DNA of 64,000 bases, taken from the NCBI GenBank assembly GCA_002337045.1, contig DDFF01000003.1:372001-436000 (forward strand), read 5' to 3'. The position numbers and the translations under genes are program-made. How positions within the stretch are numbered: position 1 is the stretch's first letter; each line of letters starts with the position of its first letter. Shown here one piece after another: positions 35,657-43,925 of the stretch. Under the pieces are notes generated by a model. It was not told the DNA's origin, did not search any database, and saw nothing but the letters and a program-made list of their open reading frames with translations. This stretch comes from Bacteroidetes bacterium UBA1935 (lineage in GTDB: Bacteria; Bacteroidota; Bacteroidia; Chitinophagales; Chitinophagaceae).

Positions 35657-38600
35657 ATGAAAAAAATCATTAACTATTTAATGATGCTCACGCTATTGAG
35701 CATGTTAACAATCCACTCACAAGCCCAGATCAATTACCCTGTAGCATCCTGGGTACACAAAAGTCATGGAGCTGGGGGAAGCGACTATGGGTACGATGTA
35801 GCTACTGACGCATCAGGAAACAGCTATGTTATAGGTTTTATTTCATCTGAATTCAATGCTTCTAACGGACCATTGCTAAATATCATAAGTTCCCGTGGAA
35901 ATACCTTTGATATTTATGTAGCTAAATTCAACAGTACAGGTCAGAATATATGGACATTTACACTAGGTAACTCGAGTACTGGCGAAACAGGCAGGAATAT
36001 AGCAGTAGATAAGAATGGCTACATATACATAGGAGGCCATATTTACAATGGAGTTGTAGATATGGACCCCAGCAGTAATACAAACAACCTTACCAGTGCA
36101 GGTAGCCAGGATGCATTTATAGCCAAGTATGACGGCAACTACACGCCAGACAATCCTGCATTCTTTAAATGGGCATTTAACACCCGTGGGTCGGGTACCG
36201 AAAGCATTGAAGCTATGCATGTAGATAATGCCGGCTATATCTATTTATGCGGATTTTCAGATGCCCCTGCAAGCACAGACTTTGACCCCAGTTCCGGAAC
36301 ACAATTCCTGACCTCATACGGTAGCACTGATATCTACATTGCAAAATATGACGGCAATCTTACCCCTTCAAACTCTTCATTTCTGAAGTGGGGATTTTCA
36401 ATCGGCAGTTCGGGTGATGACAGGGCAAGTGCTGTTATTGCAGACAGTACCGGCAATGTTTACTTGGGAGCCTATATCAGTCCGGGCACCAATGCTGTTG
36501 ATATGAACCCCACAAGCGGAACTGATACAATCAGAAGCAAGGGTTCTTCAGATGCTTTAATTATTAAGGTCAATGGCAATCTCACCCCGGCCAATACTGC
36601 GTTCTATCAATGGGGCTTCACTATAGGCAACAGTAGCGATAATGGTATTACGGCACTGGCAGTACGTGGCAATAATGTATTTGTATCAGGCCCGACATAT
36701 GGCAGCACTACGTTGAAAACGGAATTTGACCCGAGTGCGGATAGCGCATTAATAGCAGGAGTAGGCAGCACCACGGATAGAGACATGTATCTTGCCATGT
36801 ATGATGCCACAAAACTACCCTCTGACACCAGCTTTTACAGATGGGCTTTCATTATGGGCTCTACGACTGTCAATGAAGGTCTGTACTCCATGGCTACAGA
36901 TACAAGCGGTAATATCTATCTGGGAGGCGTAGCAACAGCATCTTTCGACTGTGACCCTTCTTCAAAAACAAATTTTATTTCCGGGAGCAACTCCAGCATG
37001 TTCGTGGTAAAGTATAATATCACGACTGTACCGTCTGACACAAATTTTTATAAATGGAACTTCACCCCCGGCACTTTTTCAGGTAGTTACCCCTACGGTC
37101 TTCAGGTTAAAAATAACAAGCTGAGTATTGCCGGTTTATTTTACGGCAACTTTAAATCTCATAGCGCAGGCACTACAACTCTAACTACTGAAACTACAGA
37201 ATCAGACTTATTCAGCGCAGTATATGATCTGTCGCTTGCTCCATCTGTACCTGCGTTTTGCACCTCGCTCATAAAAGCCGGCAATAACGGTACAGGATTG
37301 ATAACAACTGCAGCAACTACAGATAAAAATGGCAATACTTATGTAGCAGGTAATGCATATGGCTATAACGCTCTTGCCGGCAGCAATAACTTTGTAAGCA
37401 TCAATTCAATAACCAGATGTTTATTTATTGCTAAATATTATGCCGATGGTACGCTGGCGTGGGGTACAACTTTAACCCCCAACAGTGCTCTTGTGAACGT
37501 AGATATTAGCCAAATGTACATTGACACTAATAACAATTTGTACATGGGAGGAACCATCTCTGGCGGATCTCTTGATGTAAACCCATCTGCAAATACCAAC
37601 TTCATATCTTCAAGTTCTAATTCCAAAGTGTATATTGTAAAATACAAAGCAGACTCGCTACCTGCCAGTACTTCATTTTATCAATGGTCATACGCTTTCG
37701 GAGGCACAAATAGCAATTCAATTGGGGATCTAAAAGCGGACAATGGAGGTAATGTGTATATTGCCGCAACTGTAAATGGAGGTACGACTATCAGTGTAAA
37801 TCCTGCTGTATCCACACCGCTCACACTTTCCGGTAGTAACGACGCGATATTTATTAAATACGATGGTACTAGAGCCACTACTGATACTGCATTTTACAAG
37901 TGGGCATTTGTATTGGGAGGGGCAAGCAGCGATAATGGAACAAACATTGTTCCTGACAGTGCAGGCAATGTGTATATCGGAGCAGGCTTGGCAGGCACAA
38001 CAGCCATAGATATTAATCCAACTACAGACAGTTTAATATTAACACCCGCAAGTACTCAAAGCGACGAATTGATTGCTAAATGTGATGGTACGTTAACCCC
38101 TTTAAATACTTCATTTTTTAAATGGGGCTTCCTGAATAGTGGCGCAGGCACGGAGCTGCCAACGTCTCTCAATTTAGGGGCGAACAATTCGCTATATGTA
38201 GGAGGATCTTTTTCAAGCGTTACAGACTTCGACCCTAGCACAAATACAACCAGCCTAACGCCTGCAGGTACAAGTCGCGACGCACATATTACTAAATACA
38301 ATCTCAACGTACCCCCAACAGACACCGGCTTTCACCAATGGTCTATGCAAATAGGCAATTCAGGCAGCCAGGAAGCAATTAAATACATCAAATTCAATAG
38401 TGCCGGGCATATGTATGTACTGGCTGAAATAACCGGTAATGGTGCCTTAGACATGGACCCATCAACTAATACATCCAATTTATCCGGTGCTACCAACCTA
38501 TGGCATGCAGTAGCATGTTATGATGCAAATTTGCCTTATACAAATACCGGCTTTTATAAATGGGCATTCAATATCGGCGGGGTCACCAGAATATATGGCA

Positions 38601-40603
38601 TGGGGCTTAACAATAATAATATGACTTTGGCAGGCTATTTCAGTAATTCAGTGAGCGTAGGTTCCATTGTTACGGTAGATTTTCAACCTGGGACAGGATT
38701 GTACAGTATGCTAAGTGCAAGAAATGGAACTGGCTCTTCTGCTTTTATAGCCCGCTATGTTGACGGAGTAATATGGACAGGAGCCAACAGTAACAACTGG
38801 AACACTGCCGGCAACTGGTCGGCTAATAGTGTACCAACAAGCACACAATACGCATATATACCGGCTACAGGCGTTACCAACGAACCTACTATCAGTAGTA
38901 ACAATACCATATTCGGATTAGCTATCGATACAGGCCGTACGCTTACGATCAATAGTGGTAATACACTTACTGTAACCAATACTTTCTCAAATAATTCAAC
39001 AATAACAGGGGCAGGTAAAATATCACTTTCAGGTACGCAAATACAATATATTTCGGGAAGAGGCTATATCAGCAATCTGCAACTGAATAATGGTGCAGGC
39101 GCTGTAATGACGGATACACAACGCATAACAGATACTTACACACCTACCGCTGGCACACTTACCACAGGTGGTTTCCTTACACTGAAATCTACCGCTACAG
39201 GTACAGGGCGCATTGCTGCGGGCAGCACAAGCGGTGGCTACATCAGCGGTGTGGTGAATACAGAACGTTATATACCCGGCAAGCGTGCTTTCCGTTTCTT
39301 ATCGCATCCGTTCACTACTGCGCAAAGCATGAGTGCGTTGACGGATGATATTGACATTACAGGTAGTGGTGGCTCACCGTTTACAACTACGGCAACTAAC
39401 AATCCTTCTGCTTTCTACTTCGATGTAACAGCAGGCGACAACAGCACAACAGGCAATAACCCCGGTTGGACAGCCTACACAGCATCTTCTACATGGACAC
39501 AGTATCAGGCAATGCGTGTACTGGTGCGCGGTGCTAAAGGACAGGGGTTATCAACAGGTAGCTATACACCAATCGCTAATACTATAGATATGAGTGGTAC
39601 TGTAAACCAAGGCAATCAAACCATCAGCCTTACCAAAGGTAGTGCTACAAGTTTTGTGTTGGTAGGCAATCCTTTCCAAAGTCAAATAAATATGGATGCG
39701 GTAAGTGGCACTAATATAGGTAGCAGCTTCTATATCTGGGATGCTAATCAGGGTACACGTGGTGCATACACTTCTTATACTTTCGGTTCTTCTTCGTTCA
39801 ATCTGCCTTGTGGTGGTGCATTCGCTACTACCCTTTCTGCAAATGGTTCTATTGTGTTTGAAGAAGCAGACAAAACAAACAACACTGCAGGTACCCTGTT
39901 CAAAACTACAGGCATCGCCAATCAGGTAGAACTGAAACTGGAAGACAGCACAATATTCTGGGACAGGCTCCTGCTAAATTTTGATGACAATGCAATGGCT
40001 ACAGTAGATTATCCCGATGCTGCTAAGTTGTACAATCCTGATATGACGTTCTACACATTGAGCAAAGATGATTCGATGCTGTCTATAGATACACGTCCGT
40101 ACGTAGCAAATGAAACTATCAAGCTCGGTTTGTATGCAGGCATCAAAAAGAATTTCAAATTCACTGCACCGAATGTAAATATGCCTGCGGGTACAAAGCT
40201 CTACTTCACAGATAAGCTGCTGAACAAAACAATTGAAGTAACTCCTGCATTTGAATATTGGTTTACCGTAGATACAAATAGTGCAAGTTGGGGAAACAAT
40301 CGCTTTGAGCTAAACACACAAGGCGTACCTACCAATAGCATTGCGAATGTAAACGCAAGCAAGCTGAAAGTGAAATTAGTCCCCAACCCTGCTACAGACA
40401 ATGTAACAGTCTATTACGAAGGTGCGGGCAAAGAACTGAACATCATTGTAACAAATATGATGGGTGTAAAAGTGGCAACTGCTACTGCAGCTAATATCAA
40501 TGGTAACATAACAATACCTACTGCGCAACTTGCTAACGGCATCTACAACGTAACCATCTACAACGGCAGCGAAGTGATGACACAGAAACTGATAAAACAA
40601 TAA
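35657..40603 (+). CDS. Giant secreted T9SS protein 6 with SBBP-like repeats
   Basis: 1648 aa, the longest protein in the window. The signal peptide ends IHSQAQ (about 23). The N-terminal 1030 residues are repeats of about 50-60 residues with the pattern DxxGNxYxxG...DFDPSSGT...DxYIAKYDGN...FxxWxF, resembling SBBP beta-propeller repeats. A strand-rich region with WTGANSNNWNTAGNWSANSV follows. The shared block starts at RYIPGKRAFRF (about 1204) and ends in LVPNPATDN...QKLIKQ. Its N-terminus is unrelated to giant 5, although the two share upstream and C-terminal DNA, which shows N-terminal module replacement. A surface or adhesin role is inferred. Confidence 0.8.
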   Translation: MKKIINYLMMLTLLSMLTIHSQAQINYPVASWVHKSHGAGGSDYGYDVATDASGNSYVIGFISSEFNASNGPLLNIISSRGNTFDIYVAKFNSTGQNIWTFTLGNSSTGETGRNIAVDKNGYIYIGGHIYNGVVDMDPSSNTNNLTSAGSQDAFIAKYDGNYTPDNPAFFKWAFNTRGSGTESIEAMHVDNAGYIYLCGFSDAPASTDFDPSSGTQFLTSYGSTDIYIAKYDGNLTPSNSSFLKWGFSIGSSGDDRASAVIADSTGNVYLGAYISPGTNAVDMNPTSGTDTIRSKGSSDALIIKVNGNLTPANTAFYQWGFTIGNSSDNGITALAVRGNNVFVSGPTYGSTTLKTEFDPSADSALIAGVGSTTDRDMYLAMYDATKLPSDTSFYRWAFIMGSTTVNEGLYSMATDTSGNIYLGGVATASFDCDPSSKTNFISGSNSSMFVVKYNITTVPSDTNFYKWNFTPGTFSGSYPYGLQVKNNKLSIAGLFYGNFKSHSAGTTTLTTETTESDLFSAVYDLSLAPSVPAFCTSLIKAGNNGTGLITTAATTDKNGNTYVAGNAYGYNALAGSNNFVSINSITRCLFIAKYYADGTLAWGTTLTPNSALVNVDISQMYIDTNNNLYMGGTISGGSLDVNPSANTNFISSSSNSKVYIVKYKADSLPASTSFYQWSYAFGGTNSNSIGDLKADNGGNVYIAATVNGGTTISVNPAVSTPLTLSGSNDAIFIKYDGTRATTDTAFYKWAFVLGGASSDNGTNIVPDSAGNVYIGAGLAGTTAIDINPTTDSLILTPASTQSDELIAKCDGTLTPLNTSFFKWGFLNSGAGTELPTSLNLGANNSLYVGGSFSSVTDFDPSTNTTSLTPAGTSRDAHITKYNLNVPPTDTGFHQWSMQIGNSGSQEAIKYIKFNSAGHMYVLAEITGNGALDMDPSTNTSNLSGATNLWHAVACYDANLPYTNTGFYKWAFNIGGVTRIYGMGLNNNNMTLAGYFSNSVSVGSIVTVDFQPGTGLYSMLSARNGTGSSAFIARYVDGVIWTGANSNNWNTAGNWSANSVPTSTQYAYIPATGVTNEPTISSNNTIFGLAIDTGRTLTINSGNTLTVTNTFSNNSTITGAGKISLSGTQIQYISGRGYISNLQLNNGAGAVMTDTQRITDTYTPTAGTLTTGGFLTLKSTATGTGRIAAGSTSGGYISGVVNTERYIPGKRAFRFLSHPFTTAQSMSALTDDIDITGSGGSPFTTTATNNPSAFYFDVTAGDNSTTGNNPGWTAYTASSTWTQYQAMRVLVRGAKGQGLSTGSYTPIANTIDMSGTVNQGNQTISLTKGSATSFVLVGNPFQSQINMDAVSGTNIGSSFYIWDANQGTRGAYTSYTFGSSSFNLPCGGAFATTLSANGSIVFEEADKTNNTAGTLFKTTGIANQVELKLEDSTIFWDRLLLNFDDNAMATVDYPDAAKLYNPDMTFYTLSKDDSMLSIDTRPYVANETIKLGLYAGIKKNFKFTAPNVNMPAGTKLYFTDKLLNKTIEVTPAFEYWFTVDTNSASWGNNRFELNTQGVPTNSIANVNASKLKVKLVPNPATDNVTVYYEGAGKELNIIVTNMMGVKVATATAANINGNITIPTAQLANGIYNVTIYNGSEVMTQKLIKQ

Positions 40604-40637
40604 TCCCTTCACGCTACAAAAACAATCCTCTTAAGTA

Positions 40638-40841
40638 ATGAAACAACTAAGAATAATTGCCGCATATATTTTCTTCACACTGCTGTCTGCCACCGCACTG
40701 GCACAAGGCCCCGGCTTTGACGACGATGTGGTAGATGAAGTACCTATTGACGGTGGCGTAAGCGCACTGGTAATAGCAGGTGCTGCCTATGGTGCTAAGA
40801 AACTGAAGGATAGAAAAAAAGACAATAACATTAGCACATAA
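40638..40841 (+). CDS. PIDGG-type small secreted protein 6
   Basis: 67 aa: signal peptide ending ATALAQ, acidic GPGFDDDVVDEVPIDGG, helix, tail KKLKDRKKDNNIST, which is longer and more polar than in the other copies. It lies 34 bp after giant 6 and is preceded by the conserved spacer. The terminator stem overlaps its stop codon region. Confidence 0.75.
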   Translation: MKQLRIIAAYIFFTLLSATALAQGPGFDDDVVDEVPIDGGVSALVIAGAAYGAKKLKDRKKDNNIST

Positions 40842-40876
40842 GAATAAGGTCGGACAATAGTTCCGACCTTATTCTT
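40841..40876. terminator. Bidirectional terminator between convergent genes
   Basis: Perfect 14-bp stem AGAATAAGGTCGGA / TCCGACCTTATTCT (40841-40854 and 40862-40875) with a 7-base loop, between small protein 6 (+) and the T9SS gene on the minus strand. Confidence 0.85.
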
Positions 40877-40899
40877 TATTATGAAATACCAAGCCTCTG

Positions 40900-41559
40900 T
40901 TATTGTGTTTTATTAAAACAACGGCTCTGCAACAACTGTCCGCTGCTATAGCACTGAACATAATACACTCCTGCAGATAGCGTACTGATATCTACAACAG
41001 CCTGTTCCACATCAATTGTTTGATGCAATTGCATCCTCCCTTGTATATCGGCAATGCGTAGCTCGCAGTTTTTGCCCCCTGTTATATGCAATACATTAAC
41101 AGCCGGGTTTGGAAATATGTGTATCAATTCGCCGGCAGTAGCAATACCTGGTATAGACGTAGTTTTAGAGTCATACAATACAGTATCTGTATTTTGCAAT
41201 TGCGAGTATAAATTGCAGCCCGGCGTAACCGTATTACTATCCCTCACCAAACTAACCAATATCTTATACGGCTCCGGTGTCAGCATTTCTATTGTCGTAT
41301 CCCAAGCGGGTGATGCTTTTACAAAATTGCATTTGCGATAAAAAAACGTAACAATATTGGCAGGTGGATACATCATCGCCACACGATGAAAACTACTGCA
41401 TACATAGTAACCGGAATCCGGAAATGCCATACGTACATATAGCTCGTGCGGACTTTTTGAGCGTGCCACACGTACAGAATCAATACGTTGCGCAAAACTC
41501 TGCTGTCCCGCAACAAGCATCAAAATTAAACATAGAAACTTGGTAAATCTTTTCATCAT
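40900..41559 (-). CDS. Small secreted protein with T9SS type A signal
   Basis: 219 aa; the second Met gives an alternative start one codon later. The signal peptide ends GQQSFAQ (about 24). An unrecognised domain of about 120 residues with several Cys follows, then a type A sorting domain from about 148 (IFPNPAVNVLHITG...GVYYVQCYSSGQLLQSRCF). It is a monocistronic minus-strand gene converging on giant locus 6. Secreted or surface-attached; function unknown. Confidence 0.7.
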   Translation of the reverse strand: MMKRFTKFLCLILMLVAGQQSFAQRIDSVRVARSKSPHELYVRMAFPDSGYYVCSSFHRVAMMYPPANIVTFFYRKCNFVKASPAWDTTIEMLTPEPYKILVSLVRDSNTVTPGCNLYSQLQNTDTVLYDSKTTSIPGIATAGELIHIFPNPAVNVLHITGGKNCELRIADIQGRMQLHQTIDVEQAVVDISTLSAGVYYVQCYSSGQLLQSRCFNKTQ

Positions 41560-41887
41560 TCTTTTTTAAAGGTTCGGCAAAGGCAAATAATACACATTGA
41601 TATAGATAAGACGTATCTGAGGGTTCATTGGTTAGGAAACAAAGTCATTATCGTTATCTGTAGCAAAAGCCCAGTGCATACGGCTATAAGATTCATGCAA
41701 TAGATTATGCATTGACATTTAGAAGAAATAATAACAACCTAACACTGCCCCATAGCACCAATTTTTGCCGCTTTATAACACCCCCGAATTGTAGAATAAA
41801 TTCTTAAGCCACTACAGTTTATACATATAGTATGGCATGGTATATGTATATTAATGCTTTACATAACATATCAAACCAATATAGCTT
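41560..41887. other. Intergenic region between divergent genes
   Basis: 328 bp between the minus-strand T9SS gene and the plus-strand lipoprotein. It is AT-rich and must contain both promoters, but no perfect TTTG / TAnnTTTG pair, palindrome or ORF stands out. Confidence 0.5.
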
Positions 41888-42817
41888 ATGAAAAGGACAC
41901 CCCGTAATCTGGCATTGATTGCCATTGCATCACTTTCGCTTTTTGCATGCAAAAAGAAAAGCAACACTACCACTACCACTACCACAGACACACCGCCATC
42001 TGCCGCTGCATATGCCAAGCTGATGGACGATGGCTACAACAGCCTGTTGCAAACCGCCACTTTCGATGCATCAAACACTGCATACACCTACACATCGCCC
42101 AAGGGCACAACGGTAACGATAGACGGTACCTGCCTGCGCAAAAACGGTGTAGCCGTTACCGGACAGGTAACGCTTGAGTTTTATGAAGCATACGAGCGCA
42201 AGGATATGATAGTAGCCAACAAACCTACTATGGGCAAGACATCGGGCGGCACGTACGAACTATTGGAATCGGGCGGGCAGTATTATGTGGGCGTAAAGCA
42301 AAACGGCACAGCACTTACCACCACCTGCAATGTGATGATAAGCACACCGGCAAGCAATTCGGGCGGGGTAAAAACAGGCATGAGCGCATTTGACGGTGTA
42401 ATGACCGACAACGGGCTGACATGGGAACCCGCTACAAAATGGGAAGTAATCCCGGATTCAAGAAAAGGAAAATACAACCTGAACGTACCGGGCTTTGGCT
42501 GGTACAATTGCGATAGGTTTTACAACGATACCAGGCCAAAAACAAGCCTTACCCTCAACGTACCTGCAGGCTATGCCAATGTAAGTGCGGTTTACATCCT
42601 CGCTAAGTCGATGCCAAATTCACTGGGTGGTGCTTATGGCAAATGGCCTGTAGGGTTGGAATGTTACCTGATATTTGTAACAGAAAAAGATGGCCAGTAT
42701 CGTTGGATAACAAAAGAAACCACACTGGTAAACGGCCATACAGAATCATTTGATTTGGCAAAAGCACAAACAGGCAGCCGTGCCGACTATGTGGGCCATG
42801 TTACCCTGCTCAGATAA
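41888..42817 (+). CDS. Putative lipoprotein, unknown function
   Basis: 309 aa, with a lipoprotein signal LSLFAC (Cys 21), then KKKSNTTTTTTTDTPP as a flexible linker and a mainly beta domain. Motifs such as SPKGTTVTIDGTCLRKNG and TGQVTLEFYEAYERKDM suggest an immunoglobulin-like or carboxypeptidase-regulatory-like start. No specific family recognised. Probably anchored in the outer membrane. Monocistronic, with a terminator 45 bp after the stop. Confidence 0.65.
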   Translation: MKRTPRNLALIAIASLSLFACKKKSNTTTTTTTDTPPSAAAYAKLMDDGYNSLLQTATFDASNTAYTYTSPKGTTVTIDGTCLRKNGVAVTGQVTLEFYEAYERKDMIVANKPTMGKTSGGTYELLESGGQYYVGVKQNGTALTTTCNVMISTPASNSGGVKTGMSAFDGVMTDNGLTWEPATKWEVIPDSRKGKYNLNVPGFGWYNCDRFYNDTRPKTSLTLNVPAGYANVSAVYILAKSMPNSLGGAYGKWPVGLECYLIFVTEKDGQYRWITKETTLVNGHTESFDLAKAQTGSRADYVGHVTLLR

Positions 42818-42861
42818 TGCATTTTCTCCATCATTCGTCCTCCCAGGCGAGTGGTATAACG

Positions 42862-42892
42862 AACGCAGCAAGCCCTCTTGCTGCGTTTTTTT
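42862..42892 (+). terminator. Terminator of the lipoprotein gene
   Basis: 11-bp stem AACGCAGCAAG / CTTGCTGCGTT (42862-42872 and 42877-42887) followed by T6. Confidence 0.9.
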
Positions 42893-42950
42893 GTTGGCAC
42901 ACAACGTCACAATGCGTCACAGAAATGCCACTAATTAATTGATTACCATA

Positions 42951-42992
42951 GCGTAACAGTATGTAACAGCAGATTGTGACGTTTTTGTGTTG
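42951..42992 (+). promoter_or_regulatory. TGTkACG operator, copy 5 (cassette without an intact microprotein)
   Basis: GCGTAACA-GTA-TGTAACAG (imperfect palindrome, 42951-42969), then TGTGACG at 42975 and TGTGTTG at 42986, followed by CCCGAAATTTGC. CATATTTA lies 39 bp after the second box. No microprotein frame of the KYN type follows; only an unrelated short frame at 43022. Confidence 0.6.
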
Positions 42993-43202
42993 CCCGAAAT
43001 TTGCATTCTGGCGGTGGTGCGATGCATATTTACATTGCCATCTTCAGCAGCCATAACACAATTGTGCAAATACATATTACCCGGTATAGCCATACCACCC
43101 TGGCCCTGTGAAAACTGCATTTACCCCATGAAGGCAGTATAAAAAAGAGTCCCCCACACCGCATTTGCCCCCCAACCATACTTCCCCACTTGGAACGAAA
43201 GC

Positions 43203-43233
43203 ATCCCTCCGCCAGCCGGGGGGATTGTTTTTT
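43203..43233 (+). terminator. Terminator closing the decayed cassette
   Basis: ATCCCTCC / GGGGGGAT stem with a G-T pair, followed by TGTTTTTT. Confidence 0.65.
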
Positions 43234-43290
43234 GCCCAAACGCAGGTGCGTTCATTTTTACCCGAAAAACACAAACGGCTGATTATCATA

Positions 43291-43333
43291 GCGTAACAGT
43301 TTGTTACGCATAAATGTTACGCCCAATGTTACG
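43291..43333 (+). promoter_or_regulatory. TGTTACG operator, copy 6
   Basis: Perfect palindrome GCGTAACA-GTT-TGTTACGC (43291-43309), with direct boxes at 43315 and 43327 (12-bp period), followed by CCGAAAATTTGC. The -7-like CATATTTG (43375-43382) is 48 bp after the last box, one helical turn further than in the other copies. Confidence 0.7.
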
Positions 43334-43396
43334 CCGAAAATTTGCTTTGCCCCTTGCGACAGCACATATTTGTACCGCAAGCAACAGCACAACCGT

Positions 43397-43495
43397 ATGC
43401 AGATACAGAAAGATAAATATGATATGATGCAGATGCTGATAGTGGTCGGCACATTGGTATTGTGCCTGTTGGCATGGTCTTACTTTCAGGTATAG
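43397..43495 (+). CDS. 32-aa single-helix microprotein (distant KYN member)
   Basis: ATG-TAG frame: MQIQKDKYDMMQ followed by a hydrophobic helix (MLIVVGTLVLCLLAW) and SYFQV. The K-D-K-Y-D start resembles K-L-N-K-Y-N. Operator and -7 box are of the same type as for the other microproteins. Unlike them it is not followed by a surface-protein gene, but by a terminator at 43614. It is the best case for the peptide having a function independent of a downstream gene. An in-frame upstream ATG (43301) lies inside the operator and is rejected. Confidence 0.55.
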   Translation: MQIQKDKYDMMQMLIVVGTLVLCLLAWSYFQV

Positions 43496-43613
43496 ACCCT
43501 GGCACCGTGAAAACTACATTTACGCCGCATACCCCCGAAACATAAAGAATATTAAGACTATCTATTATTTACCCCAATGTGTTTCCCCGCTTGAAACGAA
43601 AAGTACCCCCAAC

Positions 43614-43640
43614 GACGGGGGTATTTTTTTCTACCTCGCA
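43614..43640 (+). terminator. Terminator of the solo microprotein
   Basis: 7-bp stem TACCCCC / GGGGGTA (43614-43620 and 43627-43633) followed by T7. Confidence 0.8.
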
Positions 43641-43714
43641 GGGCAAAAAACCAGTGTTTTCCACATATTTTTTTTGAAAATAAAGACAGAAATTAGCAGC
43701 CGCAATCAAACAAA

Positions 43715-43736
43715 GCCTGCCTGACGACAGGCAGGC
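43715..43736. repeat. GC-rich perfect hairpin without T run
   Basis: GCCTGCCTG-ACGA-CAGGCAGGC, a 9-bp perfect stem about 50 bp upstream of a small ORF. It resembles a REP-like intergenic palindrome more than a terminator. Confidence 0.6.
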
Positions 43737-43787
43737 AAACCTTCCTACACCTGAGAGAATGGGAAGGACAAACAAAAAATCAGCTTT

Positions 43788-43913
43788 ATGCTCTACAACG
43801 CCATTGAATTTCTGATAACCAATCGGGATTGGGTATTCCTGATAGCCAGCGCCGCACTTGGTGGCGCCATAGTAGAATATGTAAGATATATGAAACGGAG
43901 ACGGAGTGTGTGA
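43788..43913 (+). CDS. Possible 41-aa membrane microprotein
   Basis: ATG-TGA frame of 41 residues: MLYNAIEFLITNRDW, a hydrophobic helix (VFLIASAALGGAIV), then a basic end YMKRRRSV, the layout of a small inner-membrane protein. It is not obviously related to the KYN peptides. There is no clear promoter, and it converges on the minus-strand gene ending at 43926. Moderately likely to be real because of its clean helix and positive-inside tail. Confidence 0.4.
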   Translation: MLYNAIEFLITNRDWVFLIASAALGGAIVEYVRYMKRRRSV

Positions 43914-43925
43914 GAGGGGGTATGA

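Noticed and set aside
43301..43495. 64-aa frame including the solo microprotein
   Set aside because: Its first 32 codons lie across the operator and -7 box, so the internal ATG at 43397 is the likely start.
43715..43736. Terminator for the solo microprotein
   Set aside because: The hairpin is perfect but has no T run, and a proper terminator already exists at 43614.
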